Notes: generated from the letters alone by a model not told the origin. A stretch of DNA of 64,000 nt from Ideonella sp. (GCA_015075165.1 JABTUY010000002.1:372001-436000), one strand, 5' to 3'. Positions 9,246 through 18,383 are shown, counted from the first letter of the stretch. Program-made: numbers and translations.

Positions 9246-10358
9246 TCAGCCGAGGATGGCCCAGTGGTTGCCGGCCGACAGGCCGTCGGGCCAGCGCAGC
9301 ATGGCGGCCGCTTCGCTCGCATGCCAGCGCGCCAGACCCAGGCCGCCGCCGATCGCGACGCCGGGTGCGCCATCGAGCGGCCACAGGCCGCACGGGTTCT
9401 GTACCTTGCCGATGGTCATCAGCTTGCCGGCATCGTGCGGTTGCCACAGTACGATGCGGTCGGCGCGCTGGGCGGTCAGCACGAAGCCGCCGTTCGGGCC
9501 GGCGGCGACATCGCCCGCGTAGCCCTCGGCCATCATGCGCGTCGGGATCGTCAGTTGCGTGCCATCCCATACCGCGAGCAGCGGCGCCTCGCGACGGCGC
9601 GCGGGCTCGTCGTGCTCGGCCTGCAGGCCGACGCCGAGCAGCGTCGGCGCATCGCCGCCCACCGGGCGATTCCACGCGATGTGGTGCGGGCTCAGGCGCT
9701 TGTCGGCCAGGCTCCACTCGCCGAGCTTGTCGCCGCTGTCGGCGTCGATGCGCACCAGCAGCGGGTTCATGCGTTCCAGATTGCGTTTGTCGCCGCTGGG
9801 TGTGCGCGGAATGCCGCCGTTGGCCACCAGCAGCTTGCCCTGCGCGTCGACCAGGATCTGGTGCGGGTCGATGCCGTGCGTGCGGTGCTGCGCCACCTTG
9901 CGCAGGTTGCGCGCATCGCGCACGCTGAACCAGCCTTCGCCGGTTGCGCGGTCGGTTTCGCCGGTGTACAGCCAGCGTCCGTCGTGGCTGGCGATCACGT
10001 GGCCGTCGAGCGTGCGCGCGTCGCCTTCGTCGGCCATCGTCAGCCGGTGCACGAGGCGCCCTTCGGCGTCGACGCGCAGCAGCCAACTGCCCGGGCGCGT
10101 CGCCACCGCGAGAAAGCCGCCATCGGCTTCCGGCACGATCGCGTGCGGCAGCGTCGGCACCGTCAGCGCGAACTGCACCGCGGCGCGGCCCTGCGCCCAG
10201 TCGACCTGCAATGCGCCCACCTGGTAGTCGCGCTCGCGCAGGCGCCAGCCGCCACCCACGCGCATCGGCGCGCTCTGAGCCGTTGCGTGAACCAGCGTCG
10301 GCAGCGAAGCCGCACCCAGTGCGGCGCCGAGGCGGGCGATGAAGTGGCGGCGATCCAT
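9246..10358 (-). CDS. DUF1513 family protein, Tat-type signal (iron-uptake associated family)
   Basis: This 370-residue exported protein begins DRRHFIARLGAALGAASLP, a twin-arginine-like signal ending in VHA. The rest is a beta-propeller-like DUF1513 domain with repeated strand patterns such as DGHVIASHDGRWLYTGE. Members of this family are usually encoded with imelysin-type and di-haem proteins of periplasmic iron uptake. Those partners are absent here, but a Fur-like box and a -10 element lie just upstream (10391-10429), which supports iron-repressed expression. Biochemical function is unknown. Confidence 0.8.
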   Translation of the reverse strand: MDRRHFIARLGAALGAASLPTLVHATAQSAPMRVGGGWRLRERDYQVGALQVDWAQGRAAVQFALTVPTLPHAIVPEADGGFLAVATRPGSWLLRVDAEGRLVHRLTMADEGDARTLDGHVIASHDGRWLYTGETDRATGEGWFSVRDARNLRKVAQHRTHGIDPHQILVDAQGKLLVANGGIPRTPSGDKRNLERMNPLLVRIDADSGDKLGEWSLADKRLSPHHIAWNRPVGGDAPTLLGVGLQAEHDEPARRREAPLLAVWDGTQLTIPTRMMAEGYAGDVAAGPNGGFVLTAQRADRIVLWQPHDAGKLMTIGKVQNPCGLWPLDGAPGVAIGGGLGLARWHASEAAAMLRWPDGLSAGNHWAILG

Positions 10359-10390
10359 GGTGCGGGCCCTTGGCGGTAGGTGTCACCGGC

Positions 10391-10429
10391 ACTATACAGT
10401 TCAATCAAATGCGACGCATTCGCATTCGC
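10391..10429 (-). promoter_or_regulatory. Fur-like box and -10 element upstream of the DUF1513 gene
   Basis: Read on the minus strand, AATGCGAATGCGTCGCATT (complement of 10408-10426) matches 16 of 18 positions of the dyad AATGCGAAT-N-ATTCGCATT, a high-GC version of the Fur box. A TATAGT -10 hexamer (complement of 10391-10396) follows about 11 bp downstream, so a bound repressor would cover the promoter. The match was made by eye. The DUF1513 family's usual iron context makes Fur the likely regulator. Confidence 0.5.
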
Positions 10430-10534
10430 TAGATCTTGATCGATCGCAACCCGCGGCGCCATCGAAGCCGGCGGCACGTTGGCGGCGTGCGGCGGCCTGC
10501 GCGCCTGCGCAACGCCGGCGCCGCCTCGGGCAAC

Positions 10535-10600
10535 GCCAGCGCCTGCCTGCGGTAGCGCCAGCGCCTGCCTGCGGTAGCGCCAGCGCCTGCCTGCGGCATC
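10535..10600. repeat. Three tandem copies of a 22-bp unit
   Basis: Two identical 22-bp units (10535-10556 and 10557-10578) and a third diverging in its last bases (10579-10600) share the core GCCAGCGCCTGCCTGCGG. They lie in the 340-bp divergent intergenic region between the DUF1513 gene and the TetR gene, upstream of the TetR operator. The number of units could vary between strains by slippage. Confidence 0.8.
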
Positions 10601-10659
10601 TTAGGCATCCAGGCCTAGACGGCGCGTGGTCTTGGTCGCCCATGGTGTCCACAAAATAG

Positions 10660-10673
10660 TACGATCGTTCGTA
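10660..10673. promoter_or_regulatory. Candidate TetR-family operator upstream of the beta-oxidation operon
   Basis: The sequence TACGA-TCGT-TCGTA is a 5-bp inverted repeat around 4 bases, 25 bp before the TTG start of the adjacent TetR-family gene. Its size and location fit an autoregulatory operator. A regulator of this class would release on binding an acyl-CoA and induce the fatty-acid degradation genes behind it; that ligand is inferred from the neighbours. Confidence 0.5.
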
Positions 10674-10698
10674 TCTTTCGACGCCGATTGCCATCGCC

Positions 10699-11382
10699 TT
10701 GACCGCCACCTTGCCCCCTGCCGTGCGGCCGCTGCCCAAGGGCCGCCAGACGCGCGCCGCGATCCTCGAGGCCGCGCTGGGGCTGGCGTCGCACATGGGC
10801 CTGGAGGGGTTGTCGATCGGCGCGCTCGCCGCGCAGATGCAGATGAGCAAGTCGGGCGTGTTCGCGCACTTCGGCTCGCGCGAGGAACTGCAGATCTCGG
10901 TCATCCGCGAGTACCACGAGCGCTTTGCGGCCGAGGTGTTTGCGCCGGCCATCCGTGAGCCGCGCGGTCTGCCGCGGCTGCGCGCGCTGTTCGAGCGCTG
11001 GTTGCGCCGCGTGTCGGTGGAGATCGACTCGGGTTGCATCTACATCAGCGGCGCGGTCGAGTTCGACGACCGGCCCGGCGCGGTGCGCGATGCGCTGGCG
11101 CAGATGGTGCGCACCTGGCACGCCACGCTGGAAACCGCGATCCGCATGGCCATCGACGAAGGCCACCTGCACGCCGACACCGATCCCCATCAGCTGCTGT
11201 TCGAGATCCACGGCGTGATCCTGTCGCTGCACCACGACGCGCGCTTTCTGCGGCTGCCCGGCGCGCTGCAGCACGCGCGGTTGGCGTTCGAGCGCATGCT
11301 CGCCCACCACCTGGCACCCCCGCCGACGCACCAGCGGCCCAAGGTCATCACCCCGCCGCGCGCGCGCAAGTCGCGCGGCTGA
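10699..11382 (+). CDS. TetR/AcrR-family transcriptional regulator of the beta-oxidation operon
   Basis: This 227-residue repressor has an N-terminal TetR helix-turn-helix, RAAILEAALGLASHMGLEGLSIGALAAQMQMSKSGVFAHFGSREEL in outline (about 19-63), and a ligand-binding helical C-terminal domain. The start is uncertain: TTG at 10699 or GTG at 10723, with no in-frame ATG ahead of the DNA-binding domain. An inverted repeat at 10660-10673 is the likely operator. The acyl-CoA dehydrogenase gene follows 37 bp after the stop. It probably senses acyl-CoAs, judging from the operon and not from any motif. Confidence 0.85.
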   Translation: MTATLPPAVRPLPKGRQTRAAILEAALGLASHMGLEGLSIGALAAQMQMSKSGVFAHFGSREELQISVIREYHERFAAEVFAPAIREPRGLPRLRALFERWLRRVSVEIDSGCIYISGAVEFDDRPGAVRDALAQMVRTWHATLETAIRMAIDEGHLHADTDPHQLLFEIHGVILSLHHDARFLRLPGALQHARLAFERMLAHHLAPPPTHQRPKVITPPRARKSRG

Positions 11383-11419
11383 GCCCGTATTCGATTCGCA
11401 CTTCAACCAGGAGCCCACG

Positions 11420-13210
11420 ATGCCGCTGTACACCCCCCCGTTGCGCGACATGCAGTTCGTGCTGCACGAACTGAACCGGGTGGTGGATCGACTGCAGGCC
11501 TTGCCGCGCCACGCCGACATCGATGCCGACACGTTGAACGCGGTGCTCGACGAGGGCGGCAAGTTCGCCGCCGAGGTGCTGGCGCCGCTGAACCCCGGCG
11601 GCGACCACGCTGGCTGCGTGCTCGATCCGAAGAGCCACGACGTCACCACGCCCAAGGGTTTCAAGGAGGCTTACGCGCAGTTCGTCGAGGGCGGCTGGCC
11701 GGCGCTGTCGGCCGACCCGAAGTTCGGCGGCCAGGGCCTGCCGATCGTGGTGAACCAGTGCCTGTACGAGATGCTCAACTCGGCCAACCAGGCGTGGACG
11801 ATGTACCCGGGCCTGTCGCACGGCGCCTACGAATGCCTGCACACGCACGGCACCGAAGAGCAGCAGCGCCTGTACCTGCCCAAGCTCACGAGCGGACACT
11901 GGACCGGCACGATGTGCCTCACCGAGAGCCATTGCGGCACCGACCTCGGCCTGCTGCGCACCAAGGCCGAGCCGCAGGCCGACGGCAGCTACCAGCTGAC
12001 GGGGCAGAAGATCTTCATCTCCGCCGGTGAGCACGACCTGGCCGAGAACATCGTCCACCTCGTGCTGGCGCGGCTGCCCGACGCACCGGCCGGCAGCAAG
12101 GGCATCTCGCTGTTCGTGGTGCCCAAGTTCATCCCGAAGCCCGACGGCTCGCTCGGTGCGCGCAATGCGATCGTCTGCACCGGCCTGGAGCACAAGATGG
12201 GCATCCACGGCAACGCCACCGCGCAGCTGAGCCTCGACGGCGCCACCGGCTGGCTGGTGGGCCAGCCCAACAAGGGGCTGCCCGCGATGTTCGTGATGAT
12301 GAACGCCGCGCGGCTCGGCGTCGGCAACCAATCGCTCGGGCTGACCGAGGTGGCCTACCAGAACGCGGCCGCCTATGCGAAGGAGCGCATCCAGATGCGC
12401 TCGCTGTCGGGGCCGAAGGCGCCCGACAAGCCCGCCGACCCGATCATCGTGCACCCCGATGTGCGCAAGATGCTGCTGACCGCGCGCGCGTATGCCGAAG
12501 GCGGCCGCGCGCTCAGCGTGCACATCGCGCTGCTGATCGACACCTACCTCGCCAGCGACGACGCCGACGAGCGCAAGGCCGCCGAGGACGAAGTCGCGCT
12601 GCTGACGCCGATCGTCAAGGCCTTCCTCACCGACAACGGCTGGATCGCCACCAGCGGCTGCCTGCAGGTGTTCGGCGGCCACGGCTACATCCGCGAATGG
12701 GGCATGGAGCAGTTCGTGCGCGACTCGCGCATCAACATGATCTACGAGGGCACCAACACCATCCAGTCGCTCGACCTGCTGGGCCGCAAGGTGCTCGGCG
12801 ACAACGGCGCCAAGCTGAAGGCCTTCGGCAGGAAGATCGCGCAGTTCGTCGAGGACGAGGGCGTGGACGAGGCGATGCAGGAGTTCGTCAACCCGCTGGC
12901 CGAACTGGGCGACAAGATGACCAAGCTCACCACCGAGCTCGGCATGAAGGCATTCGGCAACCCCGACGAGGTGGGCGCCGCCGCGGTCGACTATCTGCGC
13001 GTGGCCGGCCACCTGGTGTTCGCCTACTTCTGGGCGCGCATGGCCAAGATCGCGTTGTCGAAGCAGGGCTCGGGCGACCCGTTCTACGCCGCCAAGCTGG
13101 CGACCGCGCGCTTCTACTTCGCCAAGCTGCTGCCCGAGACCGCGGGCCTGATCCGCAGCGCGCGCGCCGGCGTGCAGCCGCTGATGGCGATGGAAGAGGG
13201 CTGGTTCTGA
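11420..13210 (+). CDS. Acyl-CoA dehydrogenase (FadE-type function)
   Basis: This 596-residue flavoenzyme introduces the trans-2 double bond into acyl-CoA, the first step of beta-oxidation. It has the acyl-CoA dehydrogenase N-terminal, middle (TGTMCLTESHCGTDLGLL) and C-terminal domains. The catalytic base is probably E443 in MIYEGTNTIQSLDLLGRK, and a C-terminal extension domain ends IRSARAGVQPLMAMEEGWF, a hallmark of the 590-600-residue proteobacterial subgroup. The ATG follows CAGGAG. FAD electrons would go to electron-transfer flavoprotein, not encoded in this window. It lies between the TetR gene and the rest of the spiral. Confidence 0.95.
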   Translation: MPLYTPPLRDMQFVLHELNRVVDRLQALPRHADIDADTLNAVLDEGGKFAAEVLAPLNPGGDHAGCVLDPKSHDVTTPKGFKEAYAQFVEGGWPALSADPKFGGQGLPIVVNQCLYEMLNSANQAWTMYPGLSHGAYECLHTHGTEEQQRLYLPKLTSGHWTGTMCLTESHCGTDLGLLRTKAEPQADGSYQLTGQKIFISAGEHDLAENIVHLVLARLPDAPAGSKGISLFVVPKFIPKPDGSLGARNAIVCTGLEHKMGIHGNATAQLSLDGATGWLVGQPNKGLPAMFVMMNAARLGVGNQSLGLTEVAYQNAAAYAKERIQMRSLSGPKAPDKPADPIIVHPDVRKMLLTARAYAEGGRALSVHIALLIDTYLASDDADERKAAEDEVALLTPIVKAFLTDNGWIATSGCLQVFGGHGYIREWGMEQFVRDSRINMIYEGTNTIQSLDLLGRKVLGDNGAKLKAFGRKIAQFVEDEGVDEAMQEFVNPLAELGDKMTKLTTELGMKAFGNPDEVGAAAVDYLRVAGHLVFAYFWARMAKIALSKQGSGDPFYAAKLATARFYFAKLLPETAGLIRSARAGVQPLMAMEEGWF

Positions 13211-13253
13211 CCTACAGTCGTCAACCTTCGGATAACCCGTTTTGGAGTGAGAC

Positions 13254-13688
13254 ATGAGGCACTGGGCAATTGGCATCGCGCTGGCGTGGATCGGCGTGGC
13301 AGCGTGGGCGCAAGACACCCCGGTGGGGCTGTGGAAGACCATCGACGACGATGGCAAGACCGAGAAGTCGCTGGTGCGCATCACCGAATCCGGCGGCGTG
13401 CTCACCGGCAAGATCGAGAAGCTCTTCGATGCGACCAAGCAGGATTCCAAGTGCGACAAGTGCACCGACGAGCGCAAGGATCAGCCGGTGGTGGGCATGA
13501 CGATCCTGCGCAACCTCAAGCCCGACGCCGACGACAAGGGTGCGTGGTCGGGCGGCGAGGTGCTCGACCCGAACAACGGCAAGACCTACCGCGCGCGCGT
13601 GAAGCCGCTCGAAGGCGGCAAGCAGCTGCAGCTGCGCGGCTACCTGGGGCCGTTCTATCGCACGCAGGTGTGGGTGCGCGCCGAATAG
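13254..13688 (+). CDS. DUF2147 family secreted protein
   Basis: This 144-residue protein has a short signal peptide (MRHWAIGIALAWIGVAAWAQ, cleavage after the Ala-rich end). The DUF2147 domain is marked by VGLWKTIDDDGKTEKSLVRI at the start, a Cys pair CDKC in the middle, and LQLRGYLGPFYRTQVWVR at the end. It is periplasmic or secreted. It is often found inside fatty-acid degradation operons of Burkholderiales, as here, between the acyl-CoA dehydrogenase and the bifunctional enzyme. Its molecular role is unknown; lipid binding would fit the setting but is speculation. Confidence 0.85.
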   Translation: MRHWAIGIALAWIGVAAWAQDTPVGLWKTIDDDGKTEKSLVRITESGGVLTGKIEKLFDATKQDSKCDKCTDERKDQPVVGMTILRNLKPDADDKGAWSGGEVLDPNNGKTYRARVKPLEGGKQLQLRGYLGPFYRTQVWVRAE

Positions 13689-13777
13689 GCGCGCGGCGCG
13701 GGCCCGCAACTCCCGTCACCGCGCTGCGTGGGCTTGTTCCGCCCGCGGGCGCCATGCGTTTTCTGTAGGAGTCGTTC

Positions 13778-16183
13778 ATGAATCGTTTTGTTGTCCGCAA
13801 GGTGGCCGTGCTCGGCGCCGGCGTGATGGGTGCGCAGATCGCGGCGCACCTGGTCAACGTGAAGGTTCCCGTGGTGCTGTTCGACCTGCCGGCCAGGGAA
13901 GGCCCGAAGAACGGCATCGTCACCAAGGCGCTCGATGGCCTGAAGAAGCTCAAGCCTTCGCCGATCGGCGTCGCTGACGACCTCGCGCTGATCCAGCCGG
14001 CCAACTACGACGAGCACCTCGAGCTGCTGCTGGGCTGCGACCTGGTGATCGAGGCGATCGCCGAGCGCATGGACTGGAAGCTCGATCTGTACAAGCGCAT
14101 CGCGCCGCACGTGGCGCCGCACGCGATCGTGGCGTCGAACACGTCGGGGCTATCGATCACGAAGCTGTCCGAGGCGCTGCCGGCCGAGCTGAAGCCGCGC
14201 TTCTGCGGCATCCACTTCTTCAACCCGCCGCGCTACATGGCGCTGGTGGAGCTGATCCCCACGCCGGCCACGCGCGGCGAGATCCTCGACCAGCTCGAGA
14301 CCTTCGTCACCTCGGGCCTGGGCAAGAGCGTGGTGCGCGCCAAGGACACGCCCAACTTCATCGCCAACCGTGTCGGCATCGCCGGTATGCTGGCCACGAT
14401 GGTCGAGGCCGAGAAGTTCGGCCTCACGTTCGATGTGGTCGACGACCTCACCGGCAAGAAGCTCGGCCGCGCCAGCTCGGGCACCTTCCGCACCGCCGAC
14501 GTGGTGGGCCTCGACACGATGGCCCACGTCGTCAAGACCATGCAGGACAGCCTGCGCGCCGACCCGTTCTACCCGCACTTCGCCACGCCCAAGGTGCTGG
14601 CCGGCCTGATCGAGCAAGGCGCGCTGGGCCAGAAGACCGGCGCCGGCTTCTACAAGAAGGTGGGCAAGGACATCCTGCGCTTCGACCCGGCAGCCAACGG
14701 CGGCAAGGGCGACTACGTCGCCGCCGGCGGCAAGGCCGAACCGATCGTCGAGCGCATGCTGAAGAAGCCCGCGGCCGAGCGGCTGAAGCTGCTGCGCGAG
14801 TCGAGCCATCCGCAGGCGCAGTTCTTGTGGTCGATCCTGCGCGACGGCTTTCACTACGCCGCGGTGCACCTGGAGTCGATCGCCGAGTCCGCGCGCGACG
14901 TCGACTTCGCGATGCGCTGGGGCTTCGGCCTGAAGCAGGGGCCGTTCGAGCTGTGGCAAGAGGCCGGCTGGCAGCAGGTGGCACAGTGGATCGCTGACGA
15001 CATCGCCGCCGGCAAGGCGCTGAGCCATGCGCCGCTGCCGGCGTGGGTGACCGATGGTCCGGTGGCCGCGAACCAGGGTGTGCACACGCCCGAGGGCTCG
15101 TGGAGCCCGGCCGCCAGGCGCTACGTGCCGCGCTCGACGCTGCCGGTGTACCGGCGCCAGCCGTTCCCCGAGGCGGTGCTGGGCTCGGGCGCCGCCGCGC
15201 CGTTGAGCAGCGGCAGCGAGCTCTACAAGAACGACGAGATCCGCGTCTGGACGCGCGGCGACGAGGTGGTGATCGCCAGCATCACCGCCAAGCTGCACCT
15301 GATCAGCCCGGCGGTGATCGAGGGCCTGGCCAAAGCACTCGACCTCGCGGAGCAACAGTTCAAGGCACTGGTGATCTGGTCGCCCGACGACGTGTTCTCG
15401 GCTGGCGCCAACCTCGAGGCGCTGATGCCGGTGTTCATGAAGATGGGCTCCAAGGGCATCGCGCCCGAGGTCAAGAAGCTGCAGGACCTGCTGCTGCGCA
15501 TGCGCTATGCGCAGGTGCCGGTGATCAGCGCGATGCGCGGGCTGGCGCTCGGCGGCGGTTGCGAGCTGGCGCTGTACAGCGCGCGCCGCGTCGCGCACAT
15601 GGAAACCTACGGCGGCCTGGTCGAGGTCGGCGTCGGCCTCGTGCCCTCGGGCGGCGGGCTGGCGGCGATCGCGCGCAAGGCCGCCGAGGCCGCGGCGGCC
15701 GCGCCCGGCACCGATCTGCTGGCGTTCCTGAAAGAGCCGTTCACCGCCGCCGCGATGGCCAAGGTGGGCACCAGCGCGATCGACAGCCGCGCCCTCGGCT
15801 ACCTGCAGGCCGACGACGTGATCGTGCCGCACAAGGACGAGTTGCTCACCGTGGCGCTGGCGCAGGCGCACGCAATGGCCGATTCGGGCTGGCGCGCGCC
15901 GAGCCGGCGCTCGATTCCGGTGGCCGGGCGCAGCGGCATCGCGACGATCAAGGCCTCGCTGGTGGGCCTGCGCGACGGCGGCTTCGCCAGCGCGCACGAC
16001 TTCCACCTGGCCAGCCTGATCGCCGACGTGGTCTGCGGTGGTGACGTGGACGCCGGCTCGCTGGTGAGCGAGGAGTACCTGATGGCGCTCGAGCGCAAGC
16101 ACTTCTGCGCGCTGCTCGACCACCCGAAGACCCAAGAGCGAATCATGGGCATGCTCCAAACCGGCAAGCCCGTGCGGAACTGA
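13778..16183 (+). CDS. Bifunctional 3-hydroxyacyl-CoA dehydrogenase / enoyl-CoA hydratase
   Basis: This 801-residue enzyme catalyses hydration of enoyl-CoA and NAD-dependent oxidation of 3-hydroxyacyl-CoA. The dehydrogenase half is N-terminal: Rossmann motif GAGVMGAQIAAHLV (about 10-23), catalytic region HFFNPPRYMALVE, and NFIANRVG. The hydratase (crotonase) half is C-terminal, with the oxyanion-hole segments FSAGANLEAL and MRGLALGGGCELAL. This order is that of the FadN-like family, the reverse of E. coli FadB/FadJ. It lies between the DUF2147 gene and the thiolase gene, separated from the latter by repeat copy B. Confidence 0.94.
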   Translation: MNRFVVRKVAVLGAGVMGAQIAAHLVNVKVPVVLFDLPAREGPKNGIVTKALDGLKKLKPSPIGVADDLALIQPANYDEHLELLLGCDLVIEAIAERMDWKLDLYKRIAPHVAPHAIVASNTSGLSITKLSEALPAELKPRFCGIHFFNPPRYMALVELIPTPATRGEILDQLETFVTSGLGKSVVRAKDTPNFIANRVGIAGMLATMVEAEKFGLTFDVVDDLTGKKLGRASSGTFRTADVVGLDTMAHVVKTMQDSLRADPFYPHFATPKVLAGLIEQGALGQKTGAGFYKKVGKDILRFDPAANGGKGDYVAAGGKAEPIVERMLKKPAAERLKLLRESSHPQAQFLWSILRDGFHYAAVHLESIAESARDVDFAMRWGFGLKQGPFELWQEAGWQQVAQWIADDIAAGKALSHAPLPAWVTDGPVAANQGVHTPEGSWSPAARRYVPRSTLPVYRRQPFPEAVLGSGAAAPLSSGSELYKNDEIRVWTRGDEVVIASITAKLHLISPAVIEGLAKALDLAEQQFKALVIWSPDDVFSAGANLEALMPVFMKMGSKGIAPEVKKLQDLLLRMRYAQVPVISAMRGLALGGGCELALYSARRVAHMETYGGLVEVGVGLVPSGGGLAAIARKAAEAAAAAPGTDLLAFLKEPFTAAAMAKVGTSAIDSRALGYLQADDVIVPHKDELLTVALAQAHAMADSGWRAPSRRSIPVAGRSGIATIKASLVGLRDGGFASAHDFHLASLIADVVCGGDVDAGSLVSEEYLMALERKHFCALLDHPKTQERIMGMLQTGKPVRN

Positions 16184-16266
16184 CCCACCCCCGATGCGGC
16201 CTGGCGGCCGCCTCCCCCTCGAGGGGGCGCCACCAGCGGCCCGGCGAAGCCGGATCCGCGGTGGCC
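16184..16266 (-). repeat. Intergenic GC-rich repeat, copy B (inverted)
   Basis: This is the same element as copy A (3182-3258) in the opposite orientation. It starts directly at the stop codon of the preceding gene (TGACCCACCCCCG) and ends in GATCCGCGGTGGCC. Copy D starts with the identical TGACCCACCCCCG. It separates the bifunctional enzyme gene from the thiolase gene. No bridging ORF crosses this gap, and the thiolase gene has its own ribosome binding site (GGAG). Confidence 0.8.
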
Positions 16267-16294
16267 ACCCGACAAGAAGTTTGGAGCGATTGAC

Positions 16295-17497
16295 ATGAGC
16301 GCAAAGCAGATCCGAGACGCCTACATCGTGGCCGCCACCCGCACGCCGATCGGCAGGTCGGGCCGCGGCGTGTTCCGCCACACCCGATCCGACGACCTGC
16401 TGGTGGCCACGATCCGCCACGCGCTGGCGCAGGTGCCGTCGCTCGACCCGAAGGCGATCGAAGACGCCATCGTCGGCTGCGCGATGCCCGAGGGCCCGCA
16501 GGGCCTGAACATGGCGCGCATCGCCGCGTTGCTGGCGGGCCTGCCCAACTCGGTGGGCGGTGTCACGATCAACCGCTTCTGCGCCTCGGGCCTCACCGCG
16601 GTGCAGATGGCGGCCGACCGCATCCGCGTCGGCGAGGCCGACGTGATGATCGCCGGCGGCGCCGAGAGCATGAGCGCGATCCCGATGACCGGCGCCACGC
16701 CGTCGTTCAATGCGCACATCTTCGAGCGCGACGAGAACATCGGCATCGCCTACGGCATGGGCCTCACCGCCGAGAAGGTGGCCGCGCAGTGGAAGGTCAG
16801 CCGCGAGGCGCAGGACGACTTCGCGCTGGCGTCGCACCGCAAGGCGGTGCAGGCGCAGGCGGCCGGCGAGTTCGCAGCCGAGATGACCCCGGTGGAGGTC
16901 GAGTCGCGCACGCCCGATCTCGCCAGCGGCGATGTGGTGGTGGCGCGGCGCAGCGTCAGCCTCGACGAAGGCCCGCGCGCCGACACCTCGCTCGAGGCGC
17001 TCGCCAAGCTCAAGCCGGTGTTCGCCGCGAAGGGCTCGGTCACCGCCGGCAACTCCAGCCAGACCAGCGATGGCGCGGGCTGCCTGATCCTCGCCAGCGA
17101 GCGCGCGGTCAAGCAGTTCAGCCTCAAGCCGCTGGCGCGCTTCGTCAGCTTCGCGATCAAGGGCGTGCCGCCGCAGATCATGGGCATCGGGCCGATCGAG
17201 GCGATTCCGGCCGCGCTGAAGCTCGCCGGCCTGAAGCTCGACGACCTCGGCTGGATCGAGCTGAACGAGGCGTTCGCCGCGCAGTCGCTGGCGGTGATCG
17301 AGTCGGTGGGCCTGGACCCGGCCCGGGTCAACCCGATGGGCGGCGCGATCGCGCTTGGCCATCCGCTGGGCGCCACCGGCGCGATCCGTGCCGCCACCAC
17401 CATCCACGCGCTGCAGCGCAAGCAGCTGAAGTACGGCATGGTCACGATGTGCGTCGGCATGGGCCAGGGCGCCGCCGGCATCTTCGAGCGCGTGTGA
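16295..17497 (+). CDS. fadA: Acetyl-CoA C-acyltransferase (3-ketoacyl-CoA thiolase)
   Basis: This 400-residue thiolase cleaves 3-ketoacyl-CoA to acetyl-CoA and a shortened acyl-CoA, the last step of the spiral. The nucleophile is C96 in NRFCASGLTA. The second active-site block is GGAIALGHPLGATG (His near 354), and the acid/base cysteine lies in the C-terminal MCVGMGQGAAGIFE. Length and motifs are typical. The ATG follows TTGGAGCGATTGAC. The hydrolase gene begins 10 bp downstream. The symbol reflects function rather than proven orthology to E. coli fadA. Confidence 0.94.
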   Translation: MSAKQIRDAYIVAATRTPIGRSGRGVFRHTRSDDLLVATIRHALAQVPSLDPKAIEDAIVGCAMPEGPQGLNMARIAALLAGLPNSVGGVTINRFCASGLTAVQMAADRIRVGEADVMIAGGAESMSAIPMTGATPSFNAHIFERDENIGIAYGMGLTAEKVAAQWKVSREAQDDFALASHRKAVQAQAAGEFAAEMTPVEVESRTPDLASGDVVVARRSVSLDEGPRADTSLEALAKLKPVFAAKGSVTAGNSSQTSDGAGCLILASERAVKQFSLKPLARFVSFAIKGVPPQIMGIGPIEAIPAALKLAGLKLDDLGWIELNEAFAAQSLAVIESVGLDPARVNPMGGAIALGHPLGATGAIRAATTIHALQRKQLKYGMVTMCVGMGQGAAGIFERV

Positions 17498-17507
17498 TCG
17501 GCCGGCC

Positions 17508-18383
17508 ATGGAGGCGATCACCTTCACGGCCGACGACGGCGCGGTCACGCTGAGCGGTTGCCACCATGCGCCGGCCGGCCAGCCGAAGGCGGCGGTGCTG
17601 ATCGCCGCCGCGATGGGAGTGACGCAGGACTACTACGCCGCGTTCGCGCAATGGCTGGCGCAGCAGGGCTACGCCGCGCTCACGTTCGACTACCGCGGCA
17701 GCGGCGCGTCGCTGCCGCCGGCGCGCAGCCTGCGCGGTTTTCGCGCCGACCTGTTCGACTGGGCGCGCGACACCGACGCCGCGATCGACGCGCTGCTGGC
17801 GCGCCACCCCGGCGCGCCGCTGGTGCTGGTGGGCCACAGCCTCGGCGCGCAGCTGCCCGGGCTGCTGCGTCACCGCGACCGCATCGCCGGGCTGGTGTCG
17901 GTGGCCGCCGGCAGCGGCTACTGGCGCGACAACGCGCCGCGGTTGAAGCGCGTCGTGCTGTGGTTCTGGCACGTGCTGGTGCCGCTGGGCGTGGCAATCG
18001 CCGGCTACTTTCCCGGCAAGCGGCTGGGCAAGGTGGGCGACCTGCCGCGCGGCGTGGTGCTGCAGTGGCGGCGCTGGTGCCTGAATCCGCGCTACCACGT
18101 CGGCGCCGAGGGCGAGGCGGTGCGCGTGCGCTTCGCCGGCGCGCGCTTTCCGATCGTCGCGCTGTCGATCACCGACGACGAGATGATGACCGAGCGCGGC
18201 ACCCGCGTGCTGATCGACTGCTACGAGAGCGCGCCGCGCGAGCTGCAACGCATCGCGCCGGCCGACGTGGGCGTGCCGCGCATCGGGCACTTCGGCCTGT
18301 TCAGGCGCCAGTTCGAGACCACGTTGTGGCCGCGCGTCGAGCGGCTGCTCGCCGGCTTCGCGCCGTTGCACCGCACCGCATAG
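17508..18383 (+). CDS. Alpha/beta-fold hydrolase
   Basis: This 291-residue soluble hydrolase has nucleophile Ser111 in VLVGHSLGAQLPG. The fold landmark TFDYRGSGASLP lies upstream, and a candidate Asp (ITDDEMMTE) and His (RIGHFGLF) follow in the expected order. It belongs to the group of COG4757-like predicted hydrolases. The substrate is unknown; a position 10 bp behind the thiolase gene suggests an ester or thioester formed during fatty-acid breakdown. The ATG gives a normal N-terminus. Confidence 0.85.
   Translation: MEAITFTADDGAVTLSGCHHAPAGQPKAAVLIAAAMGVTQDYYAAFAQWLAQQGYAALTFDYRGSGASLPPARSLRGFRADLFDWARDTDAAIDALLARHPGAPLVLVGHSLGAQLPGLLRHRDRIAGLVSVAAGSGYWRDNAPRLKRVVLWFWHVLVPLGVAIAGYFPGKRLGKVGDLPRGVVLQWRRWCLNPRYHVGAEGEAVRVRFAGARFPIVALSITDDEMMTERGTRVLIDCYESAPRELQRIAPADVGVPRIGHFGLFRRQFETTLWPRVERLLAGFAPLHRTA

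Noticed and set aside
10535-10600. Possible CRISPR array
   Set aside because: The 22-bp units are directly adjacent without spacers.
14150-17548. Minus-strand open frame of about 1130 codons opposite the beta-oxidation genes
   Set aside because: Same low-complexity His/Arg/Gln composition; the plus strand carries complete, motif-bearing enzymes.
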